DNA of 21,090 nt from an uncultured Azospirillum sp. (GTDB lineage: Bacteria; Pseudomonadota; Alphaproteobacteria; Azospirillales; Azospirillaceae), in NCBI RefSeq assembly GCF_946480385.1, contig NZ_CAMLJP010000108.1, forward strand, positions 1-21,090, given 5' to 3'. Numbering within the stretch: position 1 is the stretch's first letter; each line of letters starts with the position of its first letter. The notes under the pieces are model-generated. The model saw only the letters and a list, made by a program, of their open reading frames with translations, was not told the origin of the DNA and searched no databases. Below are positions 6,731 through 14,164 of this stretch, in pieces. The translations under genes were made by a program, and so were the position numbers.

Positions 6731-8050
6731 TCACCCCAAGCGCTTCGCGATCAGCGGCCCACGTGCCGGTGCCGTATCGCTCACCGTGACCGACGCGCGC
6801 AGGCGCCGTTCCGCCTCCTCGGCCTGTGCTTCCGTGCGGGCGTGCAGGATCGCCAGCGGGCGCTCGCCCGGTCCGGCGGCGTCGCCCAGCCCGGCGATCT
6901 CGTCGAAGCCGACGGCGAAGTCGATGGCATCGGTCGTCTTGGTCCGGCCTCCGCCCAGCGCCACTACCGCCATGCCAACCCCGCGGGTGTCGATGGCGCC
7001 GACGAAGCCGGACCGCTCGGCGAACACCGGGCGGACGATGGGCGCGCTTTCCAGATGGCGGTCGGGCTGCTCCAGCAGGTCGTCCGGCCCGCCCAGCGCC
7101 GCCACCATGCGGGCGAACCGCTCCGCCGCCGTGCCGTCGGTGATGGAGCGGTCGGCCATGGCCCGCCCGGCCGTGGCGTCCGGCGCCAGCCCGCTCAACG
7201 CCAGCAGTTCCGCCGCCAGCGCCGCCGTCACCTCGTAGAGCCGCGGTTCGGGCGGTTCGCCGCGCAGAATGGCGAGGCATTCCCGCATTTCCAGTGCATT
7301 GCCGGCGCTGTGGCCCAGCACCTCGTTCATGTCGGTCAGCAGGGCGACCGTCGGCAGGCCGGCGCCCTTGGAGACGGTGACGATGCTCTCGGCCAGCGCC
7401 TCGGCGTCCTCGAACCGCTGCATGAAGGCGCCGCTGCCGAACTTCACGTCCATCACCAGCGCGTCCAGCCCGGCGGCGAGCTTTTTCGACAGGATCGACG
7501 CGGTGATGAGGTCGAGCGATTCGACCGTTGCCGTCACGTCGCGGATGGCGTAGAGCCGCTTGTCGGCCGGGGCGATGTCGTCGGTGGCGCCGATCACTGC
7601 GCAGCCGACCTGCTTCACCACCCGGCGCAGCAGGTCATTGTTGGGCTTGGCGCGATAGCCGGGGATGCTCTCGAACTTGTCGAGCGTGCCGCCGGTGTGG
7701 CCGAGCCCGCGCCCCGACACCATCGGCACGAAGCCGCCGCAGGCCGCCAGCATCGGCGCCAGGATCAGGCTGACCTTGTCGCCGACGCCGCCGGTCGAAT
7801 GCTTGTCGATCACTGGGCCTGGCAGGTTCAGCGACCGCCATTCCATCACCGTGCCCGAATCGCGCATGGCGCGGGTCAGCGCCACCCGTTCGTCCAGGCT
7901 CATGCCGCGGAAGAAGACGGCCATGGCGAAGGCCGCCGCCTGGGCCTCCGACACGCTGCCGTCGGTGATGCCGCGCACGAACTCCCGGATGGTGGCGTCG
8001 TCCAACGGCTGGCCGTCGCGCTTGGCGCGGACGATTTCCTGCGGAAGCAT
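6731..8050 (-). CDS. deoA: Thymidine phosphorylase
   Basis: DeoA splits thymidine (and deoxyuridine) with phosphate into base and 2-deoxyribose 1-phosphate. The 439-residue length is normal for bacterial DeoA. The phosphate-binding KHSTGGVGDK is at 83-92. The thymidine/pyrimidine phosphorylase signature SGRGLGHTGGTLDKFE is at 112-127, followed by SIPGYR. The ATG at 8050 lies 3 bases after the deoC stop codon. Its likely ribosome site, GGGAGG, lies inside the end of deoC, suggesting translational coupling. It is the last gene of the nucleoside operon and ends at a strong hairpin shared with the convergent pncB. No truncation or missing motif was seen. Confidence 0.96.
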   Translation of the reverse strand: MLPQEIVRAKRDGQPLDDATIREFVRGITDGSVSEAQAAAFAMAVFFRGMSLDERVALTRAMRDSGTVMEWRSLNLPGPVIDKHSTGGVGDKVSLILAPMLAACGGFVPMVSGRGLGHTGGTLDKFESIPGYRAKPNNDLLRRVVKQVGCAVIGATDDIAPADKRLYAIRDVTATVESLDLITASILSKKLAAGLDALVMDVKFGSGAFMQRFEDAEALAESIVTVSKGAGLPTVALLTDMNEVLGHSAGNALEMRECLAILRGEPPEPRLYEVTAALAAELLALSGLAPDATAGRAMADRSITDGTAAERFARMVAALGGPDDLLEQPDRHLESAPIVRPVFAERSGFVGAIDTRGVGMAVVALGGGRTKTTDAIDFAVGFDEIAGLGDAAGPGERPLAILHARTEAQAEEAERRLRASVTVSDTAPARGPLIAKRLG

Positions 8051-8053
8051 GCC

Positions 8054-8869
8054 TCAGTAGCCTCCCGCCGGGGCAGGCTCGCGCTCCCCATGCCCGGCAG
8101 CCGCCAGCAGCGAATCGAGCAGGCTGGAGGCGCCGAAGCGGAAGGTCTGCGGCGTCGCCCAGCCTTCCCCCAGGATATGGTCGGCCAGCGCCAGATAGCG
8201 CGCCGCCTCCGCCGCGTCGCGGATGCCGCCGGACGCCTTGAAGCCGACGCTCTTGCCCGATTCATAGATGCAGTCAAGCATCACCGCCGCGGCAGGCAGG
8301 GTGGCGGCCGGCTGCGTCTTGCCGGTGGAGGTCTTGAGGAAATCGGCCCCGGCGGCGATGGCGTCGCGCGCGGCCCAGGCCAGCAGGTCGGCGTCGGGGA
8401 AGGCGCCGGATTCGAGGATCACCTTCAGCAGCGCCTTGTCGCCGCAGGCCTCGCGGCAAGCCTTCACCACATTCATCGGCTGGGTGCGGGCGCCGTCGAT
8501 GAATGCCTTGTAGGGCAGCACGACATCGATCTCGTCGGCGCCGTCGGCGATGGCCCGCCGGGTTTCCGCCGCCACCGAGGAGGCGTCCGCCTCGCCGGTC
8601 GGGAAATTCACCACGGTGGCGACCTTCACCGGCGTTCCCTCCAGCGCCTTGCGGGCGGTGGGGACGAAGCGCGCCCAGACGCAGACGGCGGCGACCGGCC
8701 CCACAGGCGTGACGGCGCGGGCGCAGAGGTCCTGCACCACCCGGTCGCTGTCGTCGCCGTTCAGGCTGGTGAGGTCGAGCATACCCACGGCACGGCGCGC
8801 CAGATCGGCGTCGGACGGGGCGTTGGCGCTGGCGTCGAGCGCGCTTTGCAGGTCGGCAGACAGTTTCAT
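8054..8869 (-). CDS. deoC: Deoxyribose-phosphate aldolase
   Basis: DeoC cleaves 2-deoxyribose 5-phosphate into acetaldehyde and glyceraldehyde 3-phosphate, feeding nucleoside sugar into glycolysis. The 271-residue class I aldolase carries the Schiff-base Lys179 in DFLKTSTGK and the second catalytic Lys211 in VGFKASGGIR. Asp115 in EIDVVLPY matches Asp102 of the E. coli enzyme. The start ATG at 8869 overlaps the end of the upstream purine nucleoside phosphorylase gene by 4 bases (ATGA), a sign of translational coupling. Its substrate requires phosphopentomutase (DeoB) to convert the 1-phosphates made by neighbouring phosphorylases, and no such gene is in the window. Confidence 0.96.
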   Translation of the reverse strand: MKLSADLQSALDASANAPSDADLARRAVGMLDLTSLNGDDSDRVVQDLCARAVTPVGPVAAVCVWARFVPTARKALEGTPVKVATVVNFPTGEADASSVAAETRRAIADGADEIDVVLPYKAFIDGARTQPMNVVKACREACGDKALLKVILESGAFPDADLLAWAARDAIAAGADFLKTSTGKTQPAATLPAAAVMLDCIYESGKSVGFKASGGIRDAAEAARYLALADHILGEGWATPQTFRFGASSLLDSLLAAAGHGEREPAPAGGY

Positions 8870-9699
8870 GACCGGGACCCGTCCTTTTCATGCAGGCGTT
8901 CGAGGAAGCCGACCAGCAGGCGCTCCAGGTCGGCGGCTGCCGCCGATGCGGCGGTCAGGGTCTGGTGATGATCGACCGGCCCGTCGCCGAGCCCGACGCC
9001 AAGATTGGTGACGACGGCGCAGCCGGCGACCCGCAGGCCGCAATGGCGGGCGATGATGCATTCCGGCACGGTGGACATGCCGACCGCGTCGGCGCCCAGC
9101 AGCTTCATCATCCGCACCTCGGCCGGCGTCTCGAAGGACGGGCCGGGATAGGCGGCATAGACGCCCTCCGCCAGATCGATGGACAGGCCGGCGGCGACCT
9201 CCTTCAGCAGGCCGCGCAGGTCCGGGTCCCAGGCATCGGTCATGCTGGGGAAACGCTCGCCGAAGGCCTCGTCGTTCGGGCCGGTCAGCGGGTTGGAACC
9301 CAGCAGGTTCAGGTGATCGCTGATCGCCATCAGCCGGCCCGGCCCGACCTCCAGCCGCAGCGAACCGACGGCGGCGGTCAGCACCAGCGTGTCGCAGCCG
9401 GCCAGTTTCAGCGCCCGCACCGCGGTCTTCAGCGAGTCGAAGCCGTTGCCTTCATAGGCATGGACGCGGCCCTGCATGCAGGCGACCTCGACCCCGCCGA
9501 GCTGCCCGACGACCAGCCGCCCGGCATGGCCGGACACGCTGGGGACCGGGAAGCCGGCGATCTCGCCGTAGGGGATGGATACGGCGTCGGCGATGCGGTC
9601 GGCGATGCCGCCCAGGCCGGAACCCAGCACGATGCCGACCCGCGGCCGGTGGCCGGAGGCACGGTGAAGGATGTCCGCGGCGGCGCGGGCTGCCGTCAT
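8866..9699 (-). CDS. Purine nucleoside phosphorylase (trimeric PNP type)
   Basis: This enzyme phosphorolyses purine (deoxy)nucleosides, usually inosine and guanosine, to base and pentose 1-phosphate. The 277 residues show the phosphate loop GIVLGSGLGG (22-31), HAYEG near 80, and GPSFETPAE with Glu190. Met208 in AVGMSTVPE and Asn232 in VTNLGVG follow. Glu and Asn at these places bind the 6-oxopurine in the trimeric PNP family. The usual TNAAGGL segment reads TAAVGSL (108-114) here, a mild departure. The gene sits 15 bases downstream of cytidine deaminase and overlaps deoC by 4 bases. Names in use include punA, deoD and pnp, so no symbol is given. Methylthioadenosine phosphorylases share the fold, but the operon context favours a nucleoside role. 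Confidence 0.92.
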   Translation of the reverse strand: MTAARAAADILHRASGHRPRVGIVLGSGLGGIADRIADAVSIPYGEIAGFPVPSVSGHAGRLVVGQLGGVEVACMQGRVHAYEGNGFDSLKTAVRALKLAGCDTLVLTAAVGSLRLEVGPGRLMAISDHLNLLGSNPLTGPNDEAFGERFPSMTDAWDPDLRGLLKEVAAGLSIDLAEGVYAAYPGPSFETPAEVRMMKLLGADAVGMSTVPECIIARHCGLRVAGCAVVTNLGVGLGDGPVDHHQTLTAASAAAADLERLLVGFLERLHEKDGSRS

Positions 9700-9714
9700 G
9701 TCGGGAAACTCCGC

Positions 9715-10134
9715 TCAGAAGGCTAAATTGGTGGGGCCGAACGATTCGGGCAACAGGGTCTCCAGCGAAAAGGTCCGCCGCAGGCCGGCCGGGTCGCAGA
9801 TGTGGATCGGGGTTTCCGGGGTCGCGAACTCGCGGATGCGCTGGCGGCAGCCGCCGCAGGGGGTGCAGATCTCCTCCGCCCCCGCCTCGCCGCCCATGAC
9901 GAGGATGGCGCGGATGCGGCGGTCGCCGGCGGTGACCATGGCGCCGATGGCGCTCGATTCGGCGCACTGGCCCTGCGGGTAGGCGGCATTCTCCACATTG
10001 CAGCCGGCGAAGATGCGGCCCGATTCGCCGAGGATGGCGGCGCCGACCTTGAATTTGGAATAGGGGGCGTGGGAGTTCTCGCGCGCGGCATGGGCCGCTT
10101 CGATCAGCCGGGACAGCTCTGCGGTGTCGGCCAT
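9715..10134 (-). CDS. cdd: Cytidine deaminase
   Basis: This zinc enzyme converts cytidine and deoxycytidine to uridine and deoxyuridine. The 139-residue length fits the small tetrameric type. Catalytic residues are visible: Cys57-Ala58-Glu59 in GQCAESSA, and Cys93 and Cys96 in CTPCGGCRQ, giving three zinc-binding cysteines and the proton-shuttling glutamate. NVENAAYP (46-53) contributes to the substrate pocket. The ATG at 10134 is preferred: AAGGAG lies about 10 bases upstream, inside the end of the preceding permease gene. An ATG at 10155 would overlap that gene by 17 bases. Four bases separate it from the upstream permease and 15 from the PNP gene, consistent with co-transcription. Confidence 0.95.
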   Translation of the reverse strand: MADTAELSRLIEAAHAARENSHAPYSKFKVGAAILGESGRIFAGCNVENAAYPQGQCAESSAIGAMVTAGDRRIRAILVMGGEAGAEEICTPCGGCRQRIREFATPETPIHICDPAGLRRTFSLETLLPESFGPTNLAF

Positions 10135-10138
10135 GGCG

Positions 10139-11113
10139 TCAGCGCTCCTTGACATAGGGGATGCCGCTCGCCTTCGGGGCGATGGCCTTGCCGACGAAGC
10201 CGGCCAGCAGCAGGACGGTCAGCACATAGGGCAGCATCTGGATGAACTGCACCGGGATGACGCCGATGCCCGGCAGCACCACGCCCTGGAGGCGGACCTG
10301 CACCGCGTCGGTGAAAGCGAACAGCAGGCAGGCGAACAGGGTCGGTCCCGGCCGCCATTTGCCGAAGATCAGCGCCGCCAGCGCCAGATAGCCCTTGCCG
10401 GCGGTCATGTCGCGGACAAAGCCGGCGCCATGGCCGGTGGAGAGATAGGAGCCGGCCATCCCCGTCAGCGCGCCGGTCACCAGCAGCGCCTGATAGCGCA
10501 GCTTCGTCACCGACAGGCCGGCGGTGTCGACCGCCGCCGGATTCTCGCCCACGGCCCGCAGCCGCAGGCCGAAGCGCGAGCGGTAGAGCACCCACTGGGT
10601 GGCGATCACCAGGACCAGCGTCACCCAGATCAGCACATTATTGCCATCCAGTAATTCGCGATAGACCGGCCCCAGCACCGGGATGCCGGCCAGCGCATCG
10701 ACCCCCGGCAGCTCCACCGCGGGGATACGCGCCTGATTGGGCAGAAGCGGGGTCTGGCCGCCCTGCTGGAACCAGGCATAGGCCAGCGTCGGCGCCAGCC
10801 CGGCGACCAGAATGTTGATCGCCATGCCCGACACCACCTGATTGCCGTTGTGGGTGATGCAGGCGAAGCCGTGGACCAGCGCCAGCGCCACACCGGCGGC
10901 GATGCCGGCCAGCAGCCCCAGCCAGGGGTTCAGCGTCGTCGACGCGACGGCGGCGGAGAAGAAGGCGCCGGCAAGCATCTTGCCTTCCAGCCCGATGTCG
11001 ACCACGCCCGACCGCTCGCAATACATGCCGGCGAAGGCGGCGAGCACCAGCGGCGTCGCCACCCGGATGGTGGCGCTCAGCAGTTGCAGCGCCAGAAGAA
11101 GCGCGTCCTCCAT
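10139..11113 (-). CDS. Nucleoside-type ABC transporter permease (NupQ/YufQ-like)
   Basis: This inner-membrane permease of 324 residues belongs to the BPD_transp_2 group. The stretch ERSGVVDIGLEGKMLAGAFF (about residues 33-52) is typical of the second permease of BmpA-dependent nucleoside importers such as B. subtilis NupQ (YufQ). Hydrophobic segments cover most of the protein. It probably forms a heterodimeric channel with the permease encoded immediately upstream; the gap is only 3 bases. Downstream cytidine deaminase, PNP, deoC and deoA support a nucleoside substrate. Neither the ATPase nor the binding lipoprotein that this class needs is in the window. The same fold also carries simple sugars, so the substrate call leans on context. 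Confidence 0.85.
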   Translation of the reverse strand: MEDALLLALQLLSATIRVATPLVLAAFAGMYCERSGVVDIGLEGKMLAGAFFSAAVASTTLNPWLGLLAGIAAGVALALVHGFACITHNGNQVVSGMAINILVAGLAPTLAYAWFQQGGQTPLLPNQARIPAVELPGVDALAGIPVLGPVYRELLDGNNVLIWVTLVLVIATQWVLYRSRFGLRLRAVGENPAAVDTAGLSVTKLRYQALLVTGALTGMAGSYLSTGHGAGFVRDMTAGKGYLALAALIFGKWRPGPTLFACLLFAFTDAVQVRLQGVVLPGIGVIPVQFIQMLPYVLTVLLLAGFVGKAIAPKASGIPYVKER

Positions 11114-11116
11114 CGC

Positions 11117-12259
11117 TCAGCCCCTTCCCGTATCAGCGGTGGCGGCGGCACCGCGGCGGCGGAACAGCGCCTCCACCTGCGGCTTGAACAGGTTCTCCAT
11201 CGCGCCGGCGAACAAGATGACCAGACCCTGGATCACCATCACCAGCTCGCGGTTGATCGTGGGATAGTCGAAGGAAAGCTGGCCGCCGCCCTGCGCCAGA
11301 ACCCCGAACAGCAGGGCCGCCAGAATGATCCCGACCGGGTGGTTGCGCCCCATCAGCGCCACGGCGATGCCGACGAAGCCGACGCCGCCGGTGAAATTCA
11401 GGATCACCCGGTGCTGCACGCCCAGAATCTCGTTCACGCCGACGAAGCCGGCCAGTGCGCCGGAGATCAGCATGGCGATGATGATGTTCCGCGACGGCGA
11501 GATGCCGGCATAGACCGCCGCCCGCTCGTTGCGGCCGACGGTGCGCAGCTCGTAGCCCCAGCGGGTCCGGCGCAGGAAGATGTGGAACAGCAGGCAACAG
11601 GCCAGCGCCCACAGGAATGACAGGTTCAGCGGGGAGGCTGGAATGGCGATGCCGAACCAGCCCAGCGCCCTGTCCATCGACGGCAGCCAGACGCCCGGAT
11701 CGAACTCGCGGGTTTCCGGCGACTGGCTGCCGGGGCGGATCAGCACGTCCACCAGCAGCCAGGTCATGATCGACGCGGCGATGAAGTTGAACATGATCGT
11801 CGTGATGACGATGTGGCTGCCGCGCTTGGCCTGCAGCCAGGCCGGGATGAAGGCCCAGGCGGCGCCGAACAGCGCCGACGCCAGCACCGCCAGCAACGCC
11901 ACCACCGGCCAGGGCCAGCCGGTCAGCGCCAGCGCCACCAGCCCGGCGCCGAGCCCGCCCAGATAGGCCTGCCCCTCGCCGCCGATGTTGAACAGCCCGC
12001 AATGGAAGGCGATGGCGACCGCCAGCCCGGTGAAGATGTAGTCGGTGGTGTAATAAAGGGTGTAGCCGATGGCCTCCGGGTATCCCAGAGCCTCCGACAG
12101 CAGAAGCGACAGCACGTCGACCGGATTCTCGCCGATCACCAGGATCACCAGCCCCGACAGCACGAAGGCCGCGACGAGGTTGAGGACCGGCAGCAGCGCA
12201 TACCCGATCCAGCCCGGCACGGCGCCCGGCTGTCCCTTACCCGACCCGCTCAGCAGCAC
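11117..12259 (-). CDS. Nucleoside-type ABC transporter permease (NupP/YufP-like), first gene of the nucleoside operon
   Basis: This polytopic inner-membrane protein of 380 residues contains TDYIFTGLAVAIAFHCGLFN followed by IGGEGQAYLGG (about residues 71-101), the hallmark of the first permease in BmpA-type nucleoside importers (B. subtilis NupP, formerly YufP). The start is GTG at 12259; AGGAG lies 6 bases upstream, a strong ribosome site. It is the promoter-proximal gene of a six-gene minus-strand operon ending with deoA. In related operons the binding protein and a double-domain ATPase usually precede the permeases. Here the next gene upstream is divergent and unrelated, so these parts must be encoded elsewhere or shared with another system. 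Confidence 0.85.
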   Translation of the reverse strand: MLLSGSGKGQPGAVPGWIGYALLPVLNLVAAFVLSGLVILVIGENPVDVLSLLLSEALGYPEAIGYTLYYTTDYIFTGLAVAIAFHCGLFNIGGEGQAYLGGLGAGLVALALTGWPWPVVALLAVLASALFGAAWAFIPAWLQAKRGSHIVITTIMFNFIAASIMTWLLVDVLIRPGSQSPETREFDPGVWLPSMDRALGWFGIAIPASPLNLSFLWALACCLLFHIFLRRTRWGYELRTVGRNERAAVYAGISPSRNIIIAMLISGALAGFVGVNEILGVQHRVILNFTGGVGFVGIAVALMGRNHPVGIILAALLFGVLAQGGGQLSFDYPTINRELVMVIQGLVILFAGAMENLFKPQVEALFRRRGAAATADTGRG

Positions 12260-12443
12260 CGGCGTCTCCTGGATTGCCCCGCCGCGGATTCTTAACCGCC
12301 AATGCTCTGCCGACCAAGCATTTCATGGTGACGGAATCGCTGCAGGTGCTGTGGGTTAGAAGGATTACAAAAACCCTTGCCGCAGCGCAGCAATCTGGCA
12401 TGCTTCTTATCCATAGAATTTTTATGGCTATGGAGCATGCCCG
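12260..12443. other. Divergent promoter region between the nucleoside operon and the [2Fe-2S] ferredoxin gene
   Basis: This 184-base gap is AT-rich for the window. On the minus strand TTGCTG, an 18-base spacer and TGTAAT (-10 at about 12366-12371) form a weak candidate promoter for the nucleoside operon. Near the ferredoxin gene an imperfect palindrome, CCATA-n7-TATGG (about 12411-12427), and a further CTATGG could be an operator. None of these sites matches a regulator I can name. Confidence 0.35.
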
Positions 12444-12776
12444 ATGCCGCTCGACATTCCGCAGACCTTCCGCCACCACGTCTTCTGCTGCGCCCAGCAG
12501 CGCCCGCCCGGCCATCTGCGCGGCAGCTGCGCCGCCAAGGGCGCCCACCCGCTGTGGCAGCGGCTCGACCAGAAAATCCAGGCGAAGGGTCTGGCCGATG
12601 TCGGCATGGCGATGACGGGCTGCCTCGGCTTCTGCTCCGCCGGGCCGTTGATGGTGGTTTACCCGGAGGGCATCTGGTACCGGCCGGAAACAGCGGAGGA
12701 CATCGACGAGATCGTCGAGTCGCATCTGGTGAATGATGCGCCGGTCGAGCGGCTGGTGATGGTGCTGACAAGGTGA
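12444..12776 (+). CDS. Thioredoxin-like [2Fe-2S] ferredoxin
   Basis: This is a small cytosolic iron-sulfur protein of 110 residues. The cysteine pattern (Cys15/Cys16, Cys29, Cys60 and Cys64, the last two in GCLGFCSAGP) and the following MVVYPEGIWY segment match the thioredoxin-fold [2Fe-2S] ferredoxin family. That family includes the Azotobacter and Clostridium ferredoxins and the NuoE-like domain. Such proteins carry single electrons; a specific partner cannot be read from the sequence. The ATG at 12444 has GGAG about 8 bases upstream. The gene stands alone, divergent from the nucleoside operon and followed by a large inverted repeat. No redox partner gene is adjacent. The family call is good, the role unknown. 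Confidence 0.85.
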   Translation: MPLDIPQTFRHHVFCCAQQRPPGHLRGSCAAKGAHPLWQRLDQKIQAKGLADVGMAMTGCLGFCSAGPLMVVYPEGIWYRPETAEDIDEIVESHLVNDAPVERLVMVLTR

Positions 12777-12805
12777 GTGGGTGTTTGCTCACGGTTGAGT
12801 GTCGG

Positions 12806-12925
12806 CTTCGGATGCCCCCTCCCTAACCCTCCCCCGCTCACGCGGGAGAGGGGACTGCCGCCGCTTCGCATAAGGCACCCTCTCCCGCCAAAGGCGGGGG
12901 AGGGTTGGGGAGGGGGCATCCGAAG
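12806..12925. repeat. Nested inverted repeat of 120 bases (intergenic repeat element)
   Basis: The 30-base arms at 12806-12835 and 12896-12925 are reverse complements with one mismatch. Inside them GCGGGAGAGGG (12842-12852) pairs with CCCTCTCCCGC. The left half can instead fold as CCCGC-tcac-GCGGG and the right half as CCCGCC-aaa-GGCGGG. Elements with a CCCTCTCCC/CCTAACCC core are widespread between genes in GC-rich alphaproteobacteria. It may act as a terminator for the ferredoxin gene or be a non-autonomous repeat. No transposase or clear target duplication is visible. Confidence 0.75.
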
Positions 12926-13039
12926 CCTGAGCTCCGCCAAACCCCCACGCCTAGCAGACCTGCGGTTGCGGCATTGGGACGCGGGTGCATTTGCCCATAA
13001 TGTGGGCAGCCTCCGCCATTGCCGTCCCGAACCAATCCC

Positions 13040-13954
13040 ATGACCGACGCCGAGACCGCCGACCTGCTGCCTGCCGAGGCCGATTCGGTTCCCTATGCCG
13101 TCGGCTGCTTCCTGGGTGCGATCCTGCTGTTCGCGGCGATGGACACGCTCATCAAGTTCCTGACCGCCGATTACCCGGTGCCGCAGCTGATGTTCGTGCG
13201 CTCGCTGGTCGCCTTCCTGCTGGTGGGCGGCTACACGCTGTGGCGGGGCGGCGGGATCGCGGCGATGCGGACGCGGCGGCCCTGGGGCCATGTCTGGCGG
13301 GCCTTCGCCGGGCTGATCTCGATGGGATGCTTCTTCTATGCGTTCCGCGAGCTGCCGCTGGCCGACGTCTATGTGCTGAGCTTCGCCGGGCCGCTGTTCA
13401 TCACCGCGCTGTCCGCTCCGCTGCTGGGGGAGCCGGTGGGCTGGCGGCGCTGGGCCGCGGTGGTGGTCGGATTCGACGGCGTGGTGGTGATGGCGCAACC
13501 CTCGGCCGGGGCACCGCTGGTGCCGGTGCTGGTCGGGCTGTGCGCCGCCCTGTTCTATGCGCTGGCGGCGCTGGCCGTGCGCGGCCTGTCGCGGACAGAG
13601 ACCAGCGCGTCCATCGTGCTCTATCTGCTCCTGACGACGACGGTGGTCAGCGGTGCGCTGGCGGTACCGGTGTGGACGGCGCCAACCGGCTTCGCGCTGG
13701 GGTTGATGGCGCTGGTCGGCGCGATCGGCGCCGGGGCTCAGGTACTGCTGACCCAGGCCTTCCGCCGCGCGCCACCGGCGGTGGTGGCGCCCTTCGAATA
13801 TACCGGCATGGTGTGGGCCAGCCTGTTCGGCTGGCTGGTGTTCGGTGATTTGCCGACCGTGCCGGTGATCGCCGGCGCGATGGTCATCATCGGCAGCGGG
13901 CTCTACATCCTGCATCGTGAAACCGTGGTGGCGCGCCGCCGGCTGGGTTCTTGA
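13040..13954 (+). CDS. DMT-superfamily (EamA) permease
   Basis: This predicted inner-membrane protein of 304 residues has about ten hydrophobic segments in two EamA repeats. The first repeat contains FFYAFRELPLADVYVLSFAG (about residues 97-116) followed by PLFITAL and LLGEPV; the second contains PFEYTGMVWASLFGWLVFGD. These are typical of the drug/metabolite transporter family, which exports or imports amino acids, sugars and other metabolites. The substrate cannot be inferred. ATG 13040 gives the natural N-terminus, although no strong ribosome site precedes it. A TTG at 13019 would add seven residues. Its stop codon overlaps a TTGACA that may be the -35 box of the riboswitch-controlled operon 40 bases downstream. 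Whether it shares that operon's physiology is unknown. Confidence 0.85.
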   Translation: MTDAETADLLPAEADSVPYAVGCFLGAILLFAAMDTLIKFLTADYPVPQLMFVRSLVAFLLVGGYTLWRGGGIAAMRTRRPWGHVWRAFAGLISMGCFFYAFRELPLADVYVLSFAGPLFITALSAPLLGEPVGWRRWAAVVVGFDGVVVMAQPSAGAPLVPVLVGLCAALFYALAALAVRGLSRTETSASIVLYLLLTTTVVSGALAVPVWTAPTGFALGLMALVGAIGAGAQVLLTQAFRRAPPAVVAPFEYTGMVWASLFGWLVFGDLPTVPVIAGAMVIIGSGLYILHRETVVARRRLGS

Positions 13955-13987
13955 CAGGACGGGGCCGGCGGCGACACTCTCGCCGCC
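13951..13987 (+). promoter_or_regulatory. Candidate promoter and inverted repeat just upstream of the TPP riboswitch
   Basis: A perfect TTGACA (13951-13956) includes the TGA stop codon of the DMT permease. With a 16-base spacer it faces GACACT (13973-13978), a weak -10, so transcription would begin just before the riboswitch. An 8-base inverted repeat, GGCGGCGA-cactc-TCGCCGCC (13967-13987), covers the -10. It could be an operator or a terminator for the DMT gene. The -35 is clear, the rest tentative. Confidence 0.4.
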
Positions 13988-13991
13988 TGTT

Positions 13992-14092
13992 CACGGCTGG
14001 GGTGCCCCTGCCTTCGCCGGATCGGCGGACGCGGGGGCTGAGACAACACCCATCGAACCTGATCCGGGTCATGCCGGCGAAGGGAGCCGACC
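13992..14092 (+). promoter_or_regulatory. TPP riboswitch (THI element)
   Basis: This RNA aptamer binds thiamine pyrophosphate and usually switches off thiamine synthesis or uptake genes. The conserved parts appear in order. P1 is CGGCT (13994-13998) with AGCCG (14085-14089). GGGGTG (13999-14004) pairs with CACCC (14047-14051). A P3 arm of GCCCC and GGGGC is extended by CGCCG-gat-CGGCG. The invariant CTGAGA is at 14038-14043. The second helical arm, GAACCTGATCCGGGTCATGC then CGGCGAAGGGA, spans 14055-14085. The last block is nearly identical to the THI-box consensus. It lies 40 bases after the DMT stop codon and 82 bases before the start of a Liv-type binding-protein gene, in the leader of the four-gene ABC transporter. 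Confidence 0.96.
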
Positions 14093-14164
14093 GGAACCCG
14101 ACGGATCGCCTGCAAACGCCCCGTCCCCTCCGCGTCGCTCCGGTTGCCGGCGCGAGTTGAGGAG
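14091..14164 (+). promoter_or_regulatory. Expression platform of the TPP riboswitch
   Basis: After the aptamer, CCGGAACC (14091-14098) can pair with GGTTgCCGG (14142-14150), with one bulged base. The ribosome site GAGGAG (14159-14164) follows at once, 9 bases before the ATG. There is no T tract after the hairpin, so control at translation or by Rho seems likelier than intrinsic termination. The pairing is seen; the mechanism is inferred. Confidence 0.4.

Noticed and set aside
6842..8968. A 708-residue plus-strand open frame over deoA and deoC
   Set aside because: It is antisense to two enzymes with intact catalytic residues and is rich in His, Gln, Gly and Arg, typical of a shadow.
12272..12325. 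A tRNA-like stretch on the minus strand, GTCGGCAGAGCA followed by GGTTAAGAATCC
   Set aside because: It resembles a D-arm and anticodon arm, but the anticodon stem does not pair correctly and no acceptor or T-arm is present.
12398..12415. TGGCAT-N5-TTATC as a possible sigma-54 promoter for the ferredoxin gene
   Set aside because: The essential GC of the -12 element is missing, so the match to TGGCAC-N5-TTGC is too poor.
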